A stretch of DNA of 64,000 nucleotides from Geobacter sp. AOG2 (GTDB taxonomy: Bacteria; Desulfobacterota; Desulfuromonadia; Geobacterales; Pseudopelobacteraceae): contig NZ_BLJA01000001.1 of NCBI RefSeq assembly GCF_019972295.1, positions 2,546,158-2,610,157 on the forward strand, written 5' to 3'. Under the pieces are notes generated by a model. The model had not been told where the DNA came from. It searched no databases and saw only the letters and a program-made list of their open reading frames with translations. Within the stretch, counting starts at the first letter, position 1. Every line of letters starts with the position of its first letter. The position numbers were made by a program, and so were the translations under genes. This document shows, piece after piece, positions 41,016-49,331 of the stretch.

Positions 41016-42298
41016 AACTCCCCCGTCAGGGCCGAGGCATCGGCATGTGCCGGAAACAGCTCCAGTTGGTCCAGCCGCGCCGGACGCTTCTCCGGCGCCA
41101 GGAGCCGCGCCACCAGCCCGGCCCCGTCCAGGCGGATTCCTCCCAGGTAGCGCCCGCCGGCGGTGAGGAAGTAGCGCGCCCGTTTGAGCACCACCCCCAA
41201 CCGTTTCAACTCCGCCTCCCCCAGCCGGGCATGACGCCGGGCGGCAACGATACGCTGGGCCGAGCGCACGCCGATGCCCGGCACCCGCAGCAACACCTCG
41301 TAATCGACGAGGTTCACCTCCACCGGGAACAGGTCCAGGTGGCGCACGGCCCAATCGCTCTTGGGATCGAAGCCCATGTCCAGGTTGGGACGGTCCTCGT
41401 CCAGAAGCTCATGGGCGGCGAATCCGTAGAAGCGCAGCAGCCAGTCGGCCTGGTACAGGCGATGCTCCCGCAACAGGGGCGGCGTGGGGAGCGCCGGCAG
41501 ACGGCGGTCGTCGGAGCCGGGCACAAAGGCCGAGTAGTACACCCGCTTCATATCCAGGCGGCGGTAGAGCCCCTCGGACAGGGTGATGATCTCCCGGTCG
41601 CTCTCCGGGGTGGCGCCCACGATCAGTTGGGTGCTCTGCCCGGCCGGGGCGAACGGGGGCGCCTTGCGGGATTTTTTCCGCTCCGCGCGGGCCGAAGCGA
41701 TGAGGTCGCTCACCTGGCGCATGGGGGCGATCACCGCCTCACGGGGTTTGTCCGGGGCCAGGAGCGCCAGGCTCCGGCGGGTGGGAAGCTCGATATTGAT
41801 GCTGACCCGGTCGGCGTAGCGCCCCGCCTCGGCCACCAACAGCGGGTCGGCCCCCGGCACGACCTTGAGGTGGACATAGCCGTTGAAGCGTTCCTCTTCC
41901 CGCAGCTTGCGCACCACCGCGATCAACTGCTCCATGGTGTGGTCGGCGGAGCGGGTCACGCCGGTGCTGAGGAACAACCCCTCGATGTAGTTGCGGCGGT
42001 AGAAATCCATGGTCAGCCGCACCACTTCGTCCGGGGTGAATGCGGCGCGGGGAATGTCGTTGCTGCGGCGGTTGACGCAGTAGGCGCAGTCGAAGATGCA
42101 GGCGTTGGTGAGCAGGATCTTGAGCAGGGAGATGCAGCGGCCGTCGGCGGTCCAGGTGTGGCAGACCCCGGCGGAGGTAGTGCTTCCCACCCCGCCGGGC
42201 GCGCCCCGGCGGTTGCTGCCGCTGGAGGAGCAGGAGACATCGTATTTGGCGCTGTCGGCCAGGATTTCCAGGCGACGTTCAAATGGCAGGCTGTTCAT
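41012..42298 (-). CDS. Putative DNA modification/repair radical SAM protein
   Basis: The 428-residue protein (TIGR03916-type) has a radical SAM motif in LLTNACIFDCAYCVNRRSND (CxxxxCxxC with a longer first gap), SINIELPTRRSL, and a C-terminal helix-hairpin-helix DNA-binding motif (LLRVPGIGVRSAQRIVAARR). An N-terminal Cys pair sits in DVSCSSSGSNRR and AGVCHTWTADGRC. The combination of radical chemistry and DNA binding is the basis of the repair annotation. ATG 42298 is preceded by a hairpin whose 3' arm contains the ribosome site GCGGAG. Confidence 0.9.
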   Translation of the reverse strand: MNSLPFERRLEILADSAKYDVSCSSSGSNRRGAPGGVGSTTSAGVCHTWTADGRCISLLKILLTNACIFDCAYCVNRRSNDIPRAAFTPDEVVRLTMDFYRRNYIEGLFLSTGVTRSADHTMEQLIAVVRKLREEERFNGYVHLKVVPGADPLLVAEAGRYADRVSINIELPTRRSLALLAPDKPREAVIAPMRQVSDLIASARAERKKSRKAPPFAPAGQSTQLIVGATPESDREIITLSEGLYRRLDMKRVYYSAFVPGSDDRRLPALPTPPLLREHRLYQADWLLRFYGFAAHELLDEDRPNLDMGFDPKSDWAVRHLDLFPVEVNLVDYEVLLRVPGIGVRSAQRIVAARRHARLGEAELKRLGVVLKRARYFLTAGGRYLGGIRLDGAGLVARLLAPEKRPARLDQLELFPAHADASALTGEL

Positions 42299-42305
42299 AA
42301 AAAAA

Positions 42306-42326
42306 CTCCGCACTCCGGATGCGGAG
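42306..42326 (-). promoter_or_regulatory. Hairpin over the ribosome site of the radical SAM gene
   Basis: CTCCGCA (42306-42312) and TGCGGAG (42320-42326) form a seven-pair stem. On the minus strand the GGAG of the stem is seven bases before ATG and is followed by seven T residues, so the element looks both like a terminator and like a ribosome-site lock. Confidence 0.5.
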
Positions 42327-42350
42327 GAGACTACCAAATTAGTATGACAG

Positions 42351-42519
42351 AATAAGTCTTATAGGACTAATGGGACTCATGAGACTTATGAGACTTATGA
42401 GACTTATGGGACTTATGGGACTCATAAGTCCTATAGTTCCTATAGGTCTCATAGGTCCTATAGGTCCCATTAGTCCTATAGGTCCCATTAGTCCCATTAG
42501 TCCCATAAATCCCATCAGC
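42351..42519. repeat. GGGACTTAT-type palindromic array (long)
   Basis: The left half repeats GAGACTTAT/GGGACTTAT units and the right half repeats TAGTCCCAT/TAGGTCCTA units, giving a hairpin of about 170 bases. It fills the gap between the radical SAM gene and the phosphatase gene. Confidence 0.8.
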
Positions 42520-42521
42520 CC

Positions 42522-43202
42522 CTACAAATCGATATTCTGCTGAAAAAAGAGCTGCATGCTGTTCAGCTCCAGGGCAACCAGATACCCCATATCTGGCCAC
42601 CGGGCGGTGACGCAGCCGTTGTCCAGCATGATCTTGTCGCTGTGCAGGGAGGCCTCGAGCCGTTGGCGTGTGACCATGGTGTGGCCGCAGATGAGCCGCC
42701 TGCCGCCGATGCGCTGCCGCTCCACCAAGTCGGAACGGGTCCAGAGCATGGCCCCGGTATCGTCGAAGGGGTCGAAAGGCGGGTCCAGGTCGAAGTTGAG
42801 GCCGGCATGGACGATGACGAACGCGTCCAGCAGCACGTAATAAGGGAGGGAATGGAGGAGGTGCAGGTAGTTATGGGGGATGTCCCCCGGCCCGTCGGCC
42901 TGAAAACTCTCCATGGTGGTCAGGCCGCCGTTGGAGGTCCACATGTCCATGGCCGACCGGTTGTAGGGGGCGCGCAGGCACATTTCTTCATGGTTGCCCC
43001 GCACCGATACGACCTTGAAACCGGCGGCCGTCAACTGGAAGATAAAGTCCAGGACCCCTTTGCTGTCCGGTCCCCGGTCGATCAGGTCCCCCAACAGGTA
43101 GAGGGTGTCGCCGGGGGCCAGGCGGATCACCTGGGTGACCAGTTGGCGCAGGGTGCGGGCGCAGCCGTGTATGTCGCCAATAACAAAGGTTCTGGGGCTC
43201 AT
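42522..43202 (-). CDS. Metallophosphoesterase, PrpA/PrpB-like
   Basis: A 226-residue calcineurin-like phosphatase: metal ligands in VIGDIHGCARTL (residues 7-18), LLGDLIDRGPDSKG and SVRGNHEEM, then further His residues in FVIVHAGL and ICGHTMV. This is the set found in PrpA/PrpB serine/threonine phosphatases and in diadenosine tetraphosphatases; the length matches the former. Substrate not determined. AGGAG precedes the ATG, directly next to a MITE-like element. Confidence 0.9.
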   Translation of the reverse strand: MSPRTFVIGDIHGCARTLRQLVTQVIRLAPGDTLYLLGDLIDRGPDSKGVLDFIFQLTAAGFKVVSVRGNHEEMCLRAPYNRSAMDMWTSNGGLTTMESFQADGPGDIPHNYLHLLHSLPYYVLLDAFVIVHAGLNFDLDPPFDPFDDTGAMLWTRSDLVERQRIGGRRLICGHTMVTRQRLEASLHSDKIMLDNGCVTARWPDMGYLVALELNSMQLFFQQNIDL

Positions 43203-43219
43203 GGCGTTAGGCTCCTATG

Positions 43220-43373
43220 AGGTTGTTGAAAAGTTCAGGTCGTTCAAAAATAGTCAGATCGTCGCACCCGCAGTATAATCGCTACCGGTGATTATCGGTG
43301 ACGGAGCGATAGCGTAGTCATCCCGTTTAGCGGGACGCCGATAGGCGCTAAGATGGCTGTTTTTCAACGACCT
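43220..43373. mobile_element. MITE-like element copy 5 (module A only)
   Basis: 154 bp, matching copy 3 in reverse. One end lies two bases upstream of the Shine-Dalgarno site of the phosphatase gene; the other supplies the last codons and TGA stop of glycerate kinase. Confidence 0.85.
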
Positions 43374-44683
43374 GCTATCAGGATGATCTGCAGGTCCATC
43401 ACATTGGTCCCGGTCGGCCCGGTCCTAAGCAAGGCCCCGCAGCGGTCCAGCAGGGGAAAGGCGTCGTTGGCCGCCAGGTAGGCCTCGGGGTCCAGCCCGG
43501 CGCGCCGGGCCAGGCTGACGGTTTCATTGTCCACCACGGCCCCGGCCGCATCGGTCGGCCCGTCGATGCCGTCCGTGCCCGCGGACAAGAGGCTGATGCC
43601 GGGTGTGCCCGCGATCTCCAGGGCAAAGGCCAGGGCCAGTTCCTGGTTGCGCCCTCCCCTGCCGTTGCCCCGGACCGTGACCGTGGTCTCGCCGCCGCTC
43701 AGCAGACAGACCCGCTGCCCTGCTTGCAGGTTCGAGCGGACGCGCAACGCCTCCCGGGCCAGTCGTCTGCCAGCTTCCCGCGCCTCCCCGGCCACGGCCT
43801 CCCCGCGGATAGTCGTCTCCAATCCCAAGGATCGGGCCGCAGACGCGGCGGCGGAGAGGGCATCGCCGTTGCGCGCCGCAATGACGCTCTCCACCCCGGC
43901 AAAGAGAGGGTCCCCCGGCTTGGGGGTCTCTGCTATCGCCCCGGCCCGCCCCTGTTCCAGGCGCAAACGGACGGCAGGCGGCACCTTGTCCGTCAGGCCG
44001 AAGCGCCCCAGCACCGCCAGGGCATCGCCGAAGGTGGTGGGGTCGGGCACGGCCGGGCCGGAGGCGATCACATCCAGCCGGTCCCCCGGCACATCCGAGA
44101 TCATAAGCGAGAGGACCGTCGCCGGGAAGGCGAGACGGGCCAACTGCCCCCCCTTGATGGCGGAAAGGTGCTTGCGCACGGTGTTCAGTTCCCGGATATC
44201 GGCCCCCGCCTCCATCAGCAGTTGTGCCGTGATCCGCTTCTCATCCAGGGTGATCCCCGGAGCCGGGACCGCCAGCAGGGCCGAGCCGCCGCCTGAGACC
44301 AGGAGGAGCAGGAGGGTGCGTGCGTCGCAGGCGCGGGCCAGTTCCATGATGCGGCGGCCTGCCGCCTCCCCGGCGCTGTCGGGGTGGGGATGGCCGGCGA
44401 AGGCGACTTCAATCGTTTCCAGTCCGCCTGCGTTGGAAAAGGGTGTGCCGTGGGGAGCAATAACCACCCCGGCGGAAATCAGGTTGCCCAACCGCTCCTC
44501 TGCGGCCCGCGCCATGGGGATGGCCGCCTTGCCGAAACCGGCCACGACGAGCCGTTGAAACCCCTCGCTGCCATAGCGTTCCCCGGCCCGATCCAGATGC
44601 GGGGCCAGGGCCTGCCCCGGCTCCACCGCCGCCAGGGCGGCCCGGAAGAGGGTCTGCAGGGTAGAGCGGTCGCTCTCCGTCAC
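43364..44683 (-). CDS. Glycerate 2-kinase (MOFRL family)
   Basis: The 439-residue enzyme phosphorylates glycerate. RLVVAGFGKAAIPMARAAEE, LLLLVSGGGSALLAVPAPGI, LNTVRKHLSAIKGGQLAR, MISDVPGDRLDVIASGP and, in the C-terminal MOFRL domain, CLLSGGETTVTVRGNGRGGR and LSAGTDGIDGPTDAAGAVVD are all diagnostic. The GTG start overlaps the nitroreductase stop (GTGA). The stop codon and last residues are provided by a MITE-like element. The likely product is 2-phosphoglycerate. Confidence 0.92.
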   Translation of the reverse strand: MTESDRSTLQTLFRAALAAVEPGQALAPHLDRAGERYGSEGFQRLVVAGFGKAAIPMARAAEERLGNLISAGVVIAPHGTPFSNAGGLETIEVAFAGHPHPDSAGEAAGRRIMELARACDARTLLLLLVSGGGSALLAVPAPGITLDEKRITAQLLMEAGADIRELNTVRKHLSAIKGGQLARLAFPATVLSLMISDVPGDRLDVIASGPAVPDPTTFGDALAVLGRFGLTDKVPPAVRLRLEQGRAGAIAETPKPGDPLFAGVESVIAARNGDALSAAASAARSLGLETTIRGEAVAGEAREAGRRLAREALRVRSNLQAGQRVCLLSGGETTVTVRGNGRGGRNQELALAFALEIAGTPGISLLSAGTDGIDGPTDAAGAVVDNETVSLARRAGLDPEAYLAANDAFPLLDRCGALLRTGPTGTNVMDLQIILIAGR

Positions 44684-45267
44684 AGGCAGAACGGCCCTTC
44701 GCACACGGTCTGCTCCAGCGTGCGCCGGTCGTTGGGCGTCTCCCGCGCCTGCAACGCCTCGGGCAACTCCTCCACCCTGCCGGGCAGGCCGATGGCCGCC
44801 ATGGCTTCCACCTGGTATTCATCGGGGATGTTCAGGCTGGTCCGGGCCCGGTCGTAGTCGAACCCCTGCATGCCGTGGACCACATACCCCCGCAGGCTGC
44901 CTTGCAGGGCCAGGTTCTCCCAGGCGGCGCCGGTGTCGTAGGAATGGGTGCGGGACGGCTTGCCGTTGTGGTCGAAGGTGGTCTTGGAGATCATCACCAA
45001 AAGCGCCGCGGCATTGACGCACCACGTCTTGTTGGTCTCCACCAGAAGGTCGAAGAAGAGCGGCCAGTACTCGCCGCCACGACGGGCGTAGAGAATGCGC
45101 CACGGCTGGTTGTTGTTAGAAGAAGGGGCCCAGCGGGCCGCCTCGAACAGGACCTTCAATTCCTCCGCCGGAATTTCCGCCCCCGACATGGCGCGGGGGG
45201 ACCAGCGGTTCAGGAAGACGGCGTCGATGGGGTGATCCGCCTGTCGTTTGTCGCTGCCCTTGATCAT
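44680..45267 (-). CDS. Nitroreductase family protein
   Basis: A 195-residue FMN-dependent oxidoreductase: FLNRWSPRAMSG at the start, ARWAPSSNNNQPWRILYARR (FMN binding), YDTGAAWENLALQGSLRGYV and AAIGLPGR. It reduces nitro compounds, quinones or enones with NAD(P)H in general; native substrate unknown. AAGGAA precedes ATG 45267, and the MITE-like copy 6 begins just upstream. Translationally coupled to glycerate kinase. Confidence 0.9.
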   Translation of the reverse strand: MIKGSDKRQADHPIDAVFLNRWSPRAMSGAEIPAEELKVLFEAARWAPSSNNNQPWRILYARRGGEYWPLFFDLLVETNKTWCVNAAALLVMISKTTFDHNGKPSRTHSYDTGAAWENLALQGSLRGYVVHGMQGFDYDRARTSLNIPDEYQVEAMAAIGLPGRVEELPEALQARETPNDRRTLEQTVCEGPFCL

Positions 45268-45287
45268 GGCGATGGTTCCTTTCCATG

Positions 45288-45425
45288 AGGTTGTTGAAAA
45301 ACAGCCATCTCGCCGCCATCCTCGAAAACCCTTTCGTGCGGCGTAGCGCTGCTACGCCTCCTCAGGGCTTTCTGCGGGTGCGACGATCTGACCATTTTTG
45401 AACAACCTGAATTTTTCAACAGGTT
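45288..45425. mobile_element. MITE-like element copy 6 (module B only)
   Basis: 138 bp with AGGTTGTTGAAAAACAGCCA at the left and a double right end (TTTTTGAACAACCT, then ATTTTTCAACAGGTT). It lies five bases from the Shine-Dalgarno site of the nitroreductase gene. Confidence 0.85.
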
Positions 45426-45467
45426 GCTAAAGTGTCTCTGTGACTGGCGCTTGGAGCACAAAGTTCC

Positions 45468-45491
45468 CCCTCCTAGTTTAGGAGGGGTCGG
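45468..45491. repeat. CCCCTCCTAG/TTAGGAGGGG palindrome
   Basis: Same family as 9742-9770 and 24805-24826. It is positioned after the threonine aldolase gene and may terminate it. Confidence 0.45.
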
Positions 45492-45513
45492 GGGTGGTAG
45501 CCTTCCCGCATGC

Positions 45514-46545
45514 TCACACCCGACTAAAAAATTCCTTCACGGCAGCCACAAAGGCATCCAGGTCCGCCTGCGTCACGTCCAGGTGCGTAACCAGCCGCGC
45601 CGTGGGCGCCACCTGCACCAGCATCCCCCGCTCGGCCAGGTATTCCTGAAGCGGTACGCACTCCTCTTCCGGGAACCGGACGAACACCATGTTGGTGGCC
45701 TGCCCCTGGACCGCGATCCCGTCTATGGCCCCGAGTCCCCTGGCCAGGTGTTCGGCATTGGCGTGGTCCTGGGCCAGCCGGTCGAGGTTATGGTCCAGGG
45801 CGTACAGACAAGCCGCGGCCAGGAACCCGGCCTGGCGCATGCCGCCCCCCAGCACCTTGCGCCAGCGGTGGGCGCGCTCGATGAACGCATGCGGCCCCAC
45901 CAGCACCGACCCAACCGGCGCTCCCAGCCCCTTGGAAAAACAGATGGAGACGGAATCGAACGGTCCGCACGCCTGGGCCAGGCTTTCGCCACGCGCCACC
46001 GCCGCATTGCAGACCCGCGCCCCGTCCAGATGGATGGCCAGGCCCCGGTCGCGGGCCAGGGCAACGGCATCGCGTATGTACCCGGCCGGAAGCACCTGGC
46101 CGTTGAAGGTATCCTCCAGCGCCAGAAGCCGGGTGCGGGCGAAGTGCGCCCCCAGTCCGGGGCCGTGGTGCTTGATGGCGGCCGCCACCTTGGAAAGCGG
46201 CAGGGTGCCGTCAGCCTCGTTCTCGATGGGCTGGGGCACGATGGAACCGAGCACCGCCGCGCCGCCCCCTTCGTACTTGTAGGTATGGGCCACCTGGCCC
46301 ACGATATACTCGTCGCCCCGTTCGCAATGGGCCATCAGCGCCGCCAGGTTGCTCTGGGTGCCGCTGGGGAGGAACAGGGCCGCCTCCTTGCCGGTGCGCT
46401 CCGCCACAGTAGCCTGTAGCCTGTTGACGGTGGGGTCGTCCCCCCACACGTCGTCGCCGACCTGGGCCGCCATCATGGCATCGCGCATCCCAGGACCGGG
46501 CCGGGTTACGGTGTCGCTGCGCAGGTCGATGATATGTCCGGTCAT
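45514..46545 (-). CDS. ltaE: Low-specificity L-threonine aldolase
   Basis: The 343-residue PLP enzyme splits threonine or allo-threonine into glycine and acetaldehyde. Motifs: [71 protein letters not shown] and the PLP lysine in [18 protein letters not shown] 46545 has AGGAGGG five bases before it. Single gene. Confidence 0.94.
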   Translation of the reverse strand: MTGHIIDLRSDTVTRPGPGMRDAMMAAQVGDDVWGDDPTVNRLQATVAERTGKEAALFLPSGTQSNLAALMAHCERGDEYIVGQVAHTYKYEGGGAAVLGSIVPQPIENEADGTLPLSKVAAAIKHHGPGLGAHFARTRLLALEDTFNGQVLPAGYIRDAVALARDRGLAIHLDGARVCNAAVARGESLAQACGPFDSVSICFSKGLGAPVGSVLVGPHAFIERAHRWRKVLGGGMRQAGFLAAACLYALDHNLDRLAQDHANAEHLARGLGAIDGIAVQGQATNMVFVRFPEEECVPLQEYLAERGMLVQVAPTARLVTHLDVTQADLDAFVAAVKEFFSRV

Positions 46546-46585
46546 GGGTACCCTCCTATATACGATCATAAACTATTGAGTGCAA

Positions 46586-46691
46586 GTTATGGGACTTATG
46601 GGACCTATAGGACCTATGGGACCTATAAGTCTTATAAGTCTTATAAGTCCTATAAATCCTATAAATCCCATAAATCTCATGAGTCCTATAA
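46586..46691. repeat. GGGACTTAT-type palindromic array
   Basis: Units of GGGACCTATAGGACCTATGG on the left and AAGTCCTATAAATCCTATAA on the right. It ends one base before the stop codon of the methyltransferase gene. Confidence 0.8.
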
Positions 46692-47873
46692 CTACCCCAC
46701 CGCCTGCACCACAAAGCACTTCAGGTACTCCGCCTCGGGAAAAGAGAGCAACACCGGGTGGTCCGGGGCCTGGGCGCGGGCCGAGACCAGGCGCACCTCG
46801 CGCCGGGCCAGGCGGGCGGCCTGGGTCAGCAGGTCGCGGAACGGCTCCCTCCCCATGTGGAAGGAGCAGGAACAGGTGATCAGGTAGCCGCCCGGTTCCA
46901 GGAGTTCCAGGGCGCGGCGGTTGACGGTGAGATACCCTTTGGTGGCTTCGGCGATGTTCTTGCGGCTTTTCACAAAGGCGGGCGGGTCCATGACCACCAC
47001 CCCGAAACGCCGCCCCTCGTGATGCAGGGAGCGGAGGCGCTCGAAGGCGTCGCATTCCTCGAAGGTCGCCCGGCCGCCCAGTCCGTTCAACTCCGCGTTG
47101 CGGGCGGCCTGGGCCACGGCCCGGGCCGAGATGTCGATCCCCAACGCCGATGCCGCGCCGAACGCAGCGGCATGGACGGCCCAACTCCCGGTATAGCAGA
47201 AACAGTCCAGCACCGCTTTCCCCGTGCTGATCCCCTTGAGCAGCAGGTGGTTCTCCTTCTGGTCCAGAAAGCCGCCGGTCTTCTGCCCCTCCCGCAGGTT
47301 CACCTGAAAGCGGAGGCCGTTCTCCTCCATCTCCACCAGGTTGGGGATGTCGCCGGCCAGCACGTCCACCTTTTCCTCCAGCCCTTCCAACTGCCGTACC
47401 CCCACGTCGTTTCTGGCGATGATCCCGGCCGGGGCAAAGACCCGGCCGAGCGCTTCCACCACCTGATCGCGCCGTTGGTCCATGCCTGCGGAGAGGAACT
47501 GCACCGACAGGTAATCGCCGTATTTGTCCACCACCAGGCCGGGGAGGAAGTCGCTCTCGCCGTACACGGCCCGGAAGGTCGTCAACTCGGGGTAGAGCGC
47601 CCTGCGGTGGGCCAGGGCGGAGGCGATGCGCCGCTCGTAGAATTCGGGCTGGTCCAGGTCCGCAGGCTGACGGGAGAAGAGCCGGAAGGCGATGAGGGAA
47701 CGGGGGTTATAGTGGCCGCAGCCGATGAAACCGCCGCCGGCGTCGTACAGTTCGGCCGCAGTGCCGGGCGCGGCGGTTTTGTCCGAAACCTCCCGGATCT
47801 CGTTGCTGAATACCCAGGGATGGCCGGCCTTGATGCGTTTGTCTTCGTTCTTGTTCAGGGTGATGCGGATCAT
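46692..47873 (-). CDS. RlmI-like 23S rRNA cytosine-C5 methyltransferase
   Basis: The 393-residue protein has an N-terminal PUA RNA-binding domain (residues 1-70, MIRITLNKNEDKRIKAGHPW), an EEHEE-like middle domain, and a SAM-binding domain with VLDCFCYTGSWAVHAAAFGA, ALGIDISARAVAQA and VVMDPPAFVKS. This order is that of RlmI, which makes m5C1962 in 23S rRNA. ATG 47873 has AAGGA six bases upstream. Confidence 0.9.
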   Translation of the reverse strand: MIRITLNKNEDKRIKAGHPWVFSNEIREVSDKTAAPGTAAELYDAGGGFIGCGHYNPRSLIAFRLFSRQPADLDQPEFYERRIASALAHRRALYPELTTFRAVYGESDFLPGLVVDKYGDYLSVQFLSAGMDQRRDQVVEALGRVFAPAGIIARNDVGVRQLEGLEEKVDVLAGDIPNLVEMEENGLRFQVNLREGQKTGGFLDQKENHLLLKGISTGKAVLDCFCYTGSWAVHAAAFGAASALGIDISARAVAQAARNAELNGLGGRATFEECDAFERLRSLHHEGRRFGVVVMDPPAFVKSRKNIAEATKGYLTVNRRALELLEPGGYLITCSCSFHMGREPFRDLLTQAARLARREVRLVSARAQAPDHPVLLSFPEAEYLKCFVVQAVG

Positions 47874-48008
47874 GGAATATCCTTGGTTTCGCTTGGTTTC
47901 CGCCACCGGGACAGCGGGACGGCGGACGCTTGACAGCCTGTAATTTGTACACCATTATTGATCGAAAATCAGCAGTTATCGGCGAAGACGCCGGAAAGGC
48001 CGGAATCT

Positions 48009-48641
48009 ATGAATGGCATGTGTGCTCCCGATTTCGTCCCACTGCTCGGCTTCATGAAGGCAATGGAGCCGGACCAGGGAACAGAGATCATCTACGGGAT
48101 CCGGCCCGATTTCAGGTTGTCGTACTTCAATGAGGCGTGGGTGCGGTTCGCCCGCGACAACGGCGGTTCCCCCTCGCTCATGTCCTCCGAATGCCTCGGT
48201 TTGTCGGTGCTTGATGTCACCCCCGAAGACTTGCGCCCCTTCTATCGCGAACTCTTCACCAGGGCCATGGCCAGCGTCACCTACCGGCCCCGGAGTATCA
48301 GCCACGAGTATGAGTGTTCGAGCCCCGAGAAGTACCGCAGGTTCGCCATGAACCTGTATCGCCTGGAAGGGGGACAGGGCCTTCTGATCGTGAACGCGCT
48401 CCTGGTGGAGATGCCCCACGAAGCCCGCGGAACCGTGCCGGTCGTACCGGCCGCCGATGCGGACGCCTATCTCGACCACCATGCGCTGGTCATCCAATGC
48501 GCCGCCTGCCGTCGCATCAAACACCAGCAGCACCCCGGACGGTGGGATTGGATTCCGGCGTGGGTCCGCCAGCCGCCGGAGCGGACCAGCCACGGCTTGT
48601 GCGAGCTGTGCCTGAACTATTATTATCCGGCCAAAGGGTGA
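48009..48641 (+). CDS. PAS-like sensor fragment with C-terminal zinc-binding motif
   Basis: The 210-residue soluble protein has a degenerate PAS fold (IRPDFRLSYFNEAWVRFARD, then LGLSVLDVTPEDLRPFYREL) and a C-terminal segment CAACRRIKHQQHPGRWDWIP ending GLCELCLNYYYP. Such CxxC...CxxC tails with a final YYP are common at the ends of PAS and kinase sensor proteins and probably bind zinc. No output domain is present, so this is either a stand-alone sensor or an adaptor. The start is uncertain: 47958 is also possible. Confidence 0.75.
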   Translation: MNGMCAPDFVPLLGFMKAMEPDQGTEIIYGIRPDFRLSYFNEAWVRFARDNGGSPSLMSSECLGLSVLDVTPEDLRPFYRELFTRAMASVTYRPRSISHEYECSSPEKYRRFAMNLYRLEGGQGLLIVNALLVEMPHEARGTVPVVPAADADAYLDHHALVIQCAACRRIKHQQHPGRWDWIPAWVRQPPERTSHGLCELCLNYYYPAKG

Positions 48642-48647
48642 AAAAGG

Positions 48648-49181
48648 TCAGCGGGGAGGAGTGCGCCTCAGCAACGCCTCGGCAATGGTGATCCTCTCGG
48701 GCGTGTCCGGGGCTTCCGACTTGGACAGAAAGAGGGCGTTGACCGCCACCAGCAGCGAGTTGAGATTGTCCAGGTCGATGATCGCGGAGCCGGGGAGCGA
48801 TTCGCTGTCGGTCAGGTTGAGGGGACAATAGTCGATGCGCCGCTCCTGCCCCGTGCCGTAGATGATGGGGAGGCCGTGGGTGCGGCAGATGATCGGACGG
48901 GCGGCGTACAGCAGGCAGCGGTGGTCACGGAGCAGCGGGCAGCGCTCACCCTCCGCGTGTTCCGCCACGTGGCGGCGGATCTTCTCCGCCTCCTGTTCGG
49001 GCAGCGCATCCAGGGCGGCCGCCAGCGCCGCCGCCTCCACCGGGAAAAGCGTGATGGACGTACAGCAGTCGCTGCACCCCTCGGAACAGGTGATCTGTTC
49101 CCCCAACGCCTCCATGATGCCGTGGCAAAGGGCGTCGATGCGCGCCACCAGTTGGCGGTAGTTGTTCAGGAGGTCTTCCAT
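48648..49181 (-). CDS. YkgJ-like cysteine cluster protein
   Basis: A 177-residue protein with Cys motifs CSEGCSDCCTSITLFPVEA, RCPLLRDHRCLLYAARPIIC and RTHGLPIIYG, as in the YkgJ family, which binds iron-sulfur or zinc through about eight Cys. Function unknown. ATG 49181 is preferred; a TTG at 49187 is in frame. Convergent with the PAS-like gene, six bases apart. Confidence 0.88.
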   Translation of the reverse strand: MEDLLNNYRQLVARIDALCHGIMEALGEQITCSEGCSDCCTSITLFPVEAAALAAALDALPEQEAEKIRRHVAEHAEGERCPLLRDHRCLLYAARPIICRTHGLPIIYGTGQERRIDYCPLNLTDSESLPGSAIIDLDNLNSLLVAVNALFLSKSEAPDTPERITIAEALLRRTPPR

Positions 49182-49237
49182 AGGCAATGAAGTATCATAT
49201 ACGCCGGAAAATATAAAGGGTGGTTGTCGGTTTCGGC

Positions 49238-49323
49238 TTTATGGGACATATGGGACCAATGGGACTTATAAGATTTTCATAAGTCCCATATGTTCTATAG
49301 GTCCCATAAGCCCTATAGATCCC
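49238..49323. repeat. GGGACTTAT-type palindromic array
   Basis: Inverted units around a TTTTC loop: ATGGGACCAATGGGACTTAT and ATAAGTCCCATATGTTCTAT. Lies between two minus-strand genes. Confidence 0.75.
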
Positions 49324-49331
49324 TTCTCCCG

